DNA from: Desulfoscipio gibsoniae DSM 7213
Lineage (GTDB): Bacteria > Bacillota > Desulfotomaculia > Desulfotomaculales > Desulfallaceae
Length of the DNA: 64,000 nt
Reading direction: 5' to 3'
NCBI RefSeq assembly: GCF_000233715.2
Contig: NC_021184.1
Coordinates: 186,001-250,000 of the forward strand
The position numbers and the translations under genes were made by a program. This document shows positions 62,366-64,000 of the stretch, in pieces; positions within the stretch are counted from its first letter, which is position 1; every line of letters starts with the position of its first letter. The notes beneath the pieces were generated by a model, which was not told the origin of the DNA, did not search any database, and saw only the letters and a program-made list of their open reading frames with translations.

Positions 62366-64000
62366 ATGGATCAAAAACGGATAATTGAATTTGAAGAAAA
62401 ATGTACCCAGGAGCACCCCCCGGCTTGTATGACAGCCTGTCCCGTTCATGTGGATGTAAGAAGTTTTGTGGCGGAAATAAAGGCTGGAAATTTTGATCAG
62501 GCATGGCAGATTTTCAGTAAAACCGTTCGTTTTCCCGGGATTATTGGTCGTGTCTGCGACCATCCCTGTCAGGCTGCCTGCAAGCGGCAGGAGGCAGGAG
62601 ACGCCATCTCCATAGCTGCTTTGGAGAAAGCCTGCGTTGAAATGAATTCCGCCCCGCCAGTTAAGCTTACCATATCCTCAAAAAAAGATAAGCGGGTGGC
62701 GGTGGTTGGCGGAGGGCTGAGCGGTTTGGGGGCAGCCGTTGACCTGGCCGGAAAGGGCTACAGTATAGTGATTTTCGAGGCCACTGATCGTTTAGGAGGC
62801 AGACTGTGGGAAATACCGGCGGAGGTTTTACCGCGGCAGATTATTCAGGAAGATACCGCTGTACTGGATTCCCTTGATGTAGAAATTCAGTTTAACACCA
62901 CAGTGGGGCAAACACTTTCCATTATGGATTTGTGCCGCGAATTTGATGCAGTTTATCTGGGCTCCGGGAAGATTGCCTTGGACATTCCCGGCTTGAATTT
63001 AAACCGGGAGGGGCTGATTATTGTTGACCCGGTTACCCTGGCCACCGGACTGGATGGAGTTTTTGCCGGGGGCGGCCTGCTGCGCGGGTCCGGGTATTCG
63101 CCCATTGGTTCCCTTTCCGACGGCAGACGGGCCGCCATATCCATTGACCGTTACCTTCAGCAGGTGTCACTGACCGCTGCCCGTGAAAATGAGGGGCCTT
63201 ACCGGACCAGACTTTTTACCGGCACCAAGGGGGCTAAGCCGCTTCCTGCTGTTGTACCGGCCAATCTTGCCCTGGGATACACCCGGGAGGAAGCTATCAT
63301 GGAAGCCGGGCGCTGCCTTGTGTGCCAGTGTTTGGAGTGCGTGAAAGCCTGCCCCTACCTGGACCATTTTAAAGCTTATCCTAAAAAGTATGTTCGCCAA
63401 ATTAGCCATAACCTTAAAATGATCATGGGGCTGCACGAAGCCAACACTTTAATAAATTCCTGCAGCCTGTGCGGCCTTTGCCAGGAGGTTTGCCCGGAAA
63501 GTTTTAACATGGCGGACCTGTGCCGGGAAGCCCGAAGTGAGATGTTTAAAAAAGGGAAAATGCCGCCTTCCACCCATGATTTTCCCATCCGAGACATGGA
63601 TTTCAGCAATAGTGAGCTATGTATGCTGACCCGCCACCAACCGGGTTACGAGTCAAGCAGCCACATCTTTTTCCCGGGATGCCAGTTAAGCGCTTCCAAG
63701 CCTGACCATGTGATCAAGGCTTATGCTGATTTGACGGAGCGGGTTACCGGAGGGGTTGGCCTGATGTTGCGCTGTTGCGGCGCCCCGGCGGAATGGTCCG
63801 GGCGAACCGAGCTGTTTCAGACGGGGCTGCACGAAATAAAGAATCAGTGGCAGGAAATGGGGAGACCGGGCCTGATTTTGGCCTGTTCCACATGCTATCA
63901 GATGTTTAAGAAGTACTTACCCGAGATTGATATTGTATCTCTATGGGAATTATATGACCAAATTGGCCTGCCGGAGATTGCTGTGTCGCAAAAGCCGGGG
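62366..64000 (+). CDS. Fused flavin / iron-sulfur / CCG-domain oxidoreductase (runs off the window)
   Basis: 545 codons are open without a stop at the window end. The N-terminal region (CMTACPVHVDVRSFVAEIKA, VCDHPCQAACKR) is the iron-sulfur domain of glutamate-synthase small-chain-like proteins. A FAD-binding VAVVGGGLSGLGAAVDLAG follows near 112-130, then GVFAGGGLLRGSG near 230. Two 4Fe-4S motifs come next (CLVCQCLECVKACPYL near 315, CSLCGLCQEVCPESF near 370). A CCG-type Cys-rich domain (FFPGCQLS, LRCCGAPAEW, LACSTCYQMF) follows, as in HdrD/GlpC proteins. Such a chain could accept electrons from the neighbouring aldehyde oxidoreductases and pass them to NAD(P), ferredoxin or quinone; this is inferred from position. 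Confidence 0.8.
   Translation, partial: MDQKRIIEFEEKCTQEHPPACMTACPVHVDVRSFVAEIKAGNFDQAWQIFSKTVRFPGIIGRVCDHPCQAACKRQEAGDAISIAALEKACVEMNSAPPVKLTISSKKDKRVAVVGGGLSGLGAAVDLAGKGYSIVIFEATDRLGGRLWEIPAEVLPRQIIQEDTAVLDSLDVEIQFNTTVGQTLSIMDLCREFDAVYLGSGKIALDIPGLNLNREGLIIVDPVTLATGLDGVFAGGGLLRGSGYSPIGSLSDGRRAAISIDRYLQQVSLTAARENEGPYRTRLFTGTKGAKPLPAVVPANLALGYTREEAIMEAGRCLVCQCLECVKACPYLDHFKAYPKKYVRQISHNLKMIMGLHEANTLINSCSLCGLCQEVCPESFNMADLCREARSEMFKKGKMPPSTHDFPIRDMDFSNSELCMLTRHQPGYESSSHIFFPGCQLSASKPDHVIKAYADLTERVTGGVGLMLRCCGAPAEWSGRTELFQTGLHEIKNQWQEMGRPGLILACSTCYQMFKKYLPEIDIVSLWELYDQIGLPEIAVSQKPG

Overview
The window suggests a spore-forming anaerobic Firmicute, most likely a Desulfotomaculum/Pelotomaculum-type Peptococcaceae. 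The visible reasons are a spore photoproduct lyase, two molybdopterin aldehyde oxidoreductases of the Desulfovibrio gigas MOP type, molybdenum-cofactor riboswitches, GGAGG ribosome sites with many TTG/GTG starts, and a moderate, strongly patchy G+C content. The genus is inference. No tRNA, rRNA or CRISPR array was seen.

Layout. 1-2.0 kb is debris: the 3' end of an IS256-family transposase, an iron-sulfur protein fragment joined to a flavoredoxin fragment, and a methyltransferase remnant. 2.1-5.5 kb holds a TetR regulator with a clear promoter/operator and a large PEP-synthase/rifampicin-phosphotransferase-like enzyme. 6-9.8 kb has an AraC regulator, one intact and one truncated methyltransferase, a DUF3795 protein and a truncated LysR. 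9.9-10.7 kb is a VapBC-type toxin-antitoxin pair. 11.4-14.2 kb is a GntR(YtrA)-controlled ABC transporter operon with a perfect 18-bp-arm operator. 14.6-17.8 kb is an AAA/DUF4143 ATPase whose last codons were cut by an IS1182-type element.

17.8-48.9 kb is a defence and accessory island. It contains two different type I restriction-modification systems: hsdM-hsdS(frameshifted)-hsdR-metallopeptidase at 19-26.5 kb and hsdR-hsdM-hsdS at 41.5-47.6 kb. Between them are an AT-rich two-gene unit (a TIR/deoxyribosyltransferase-like protein plus an alpha-solenoid protein, the best candidate for an undescribed defence system), a 500-residue unknown protein, an M56 sensor peptidase, a Fic protein, a degenerate phospholipase-D-like protein and DUF3841. 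The same stretch holds many truncated genes: histidine kinase, CooC, flavoredoxin, BlaI, LysA, iron-sulfur protein, serine recombinase, nucleotidyltransferase and HigB. Several fragments occur twice or three times and are joined differently in each place, so the island has been rearranged repeatedly. Both restriction loci carry pieces of the same DUF3800 gene and pieces of serine recombinase.

49-54 kb is more ordinary chromosome: spore photoproduct lyase, an O-methyltransferase and DNA topoisomerase III. 54-64 kb is a molybdenum-enzyme locus. A Moco riboswitch plus terminator precedes the first aldehyde oxidoreductase. Two further Moco riboswitches in tandem, each with its own terminator, precede a MoeA-like protein and a second aldehyde oxidoreductase. 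A fused flavin/iron-sulfur/CCG-domain oxidoreductase follows and runs off the window end; it is a plausible electron acceptor for aldehyde oxidation. Cofactor synthesis, cofactor sensing, the enzymes and the redox partner are thus grouped together.
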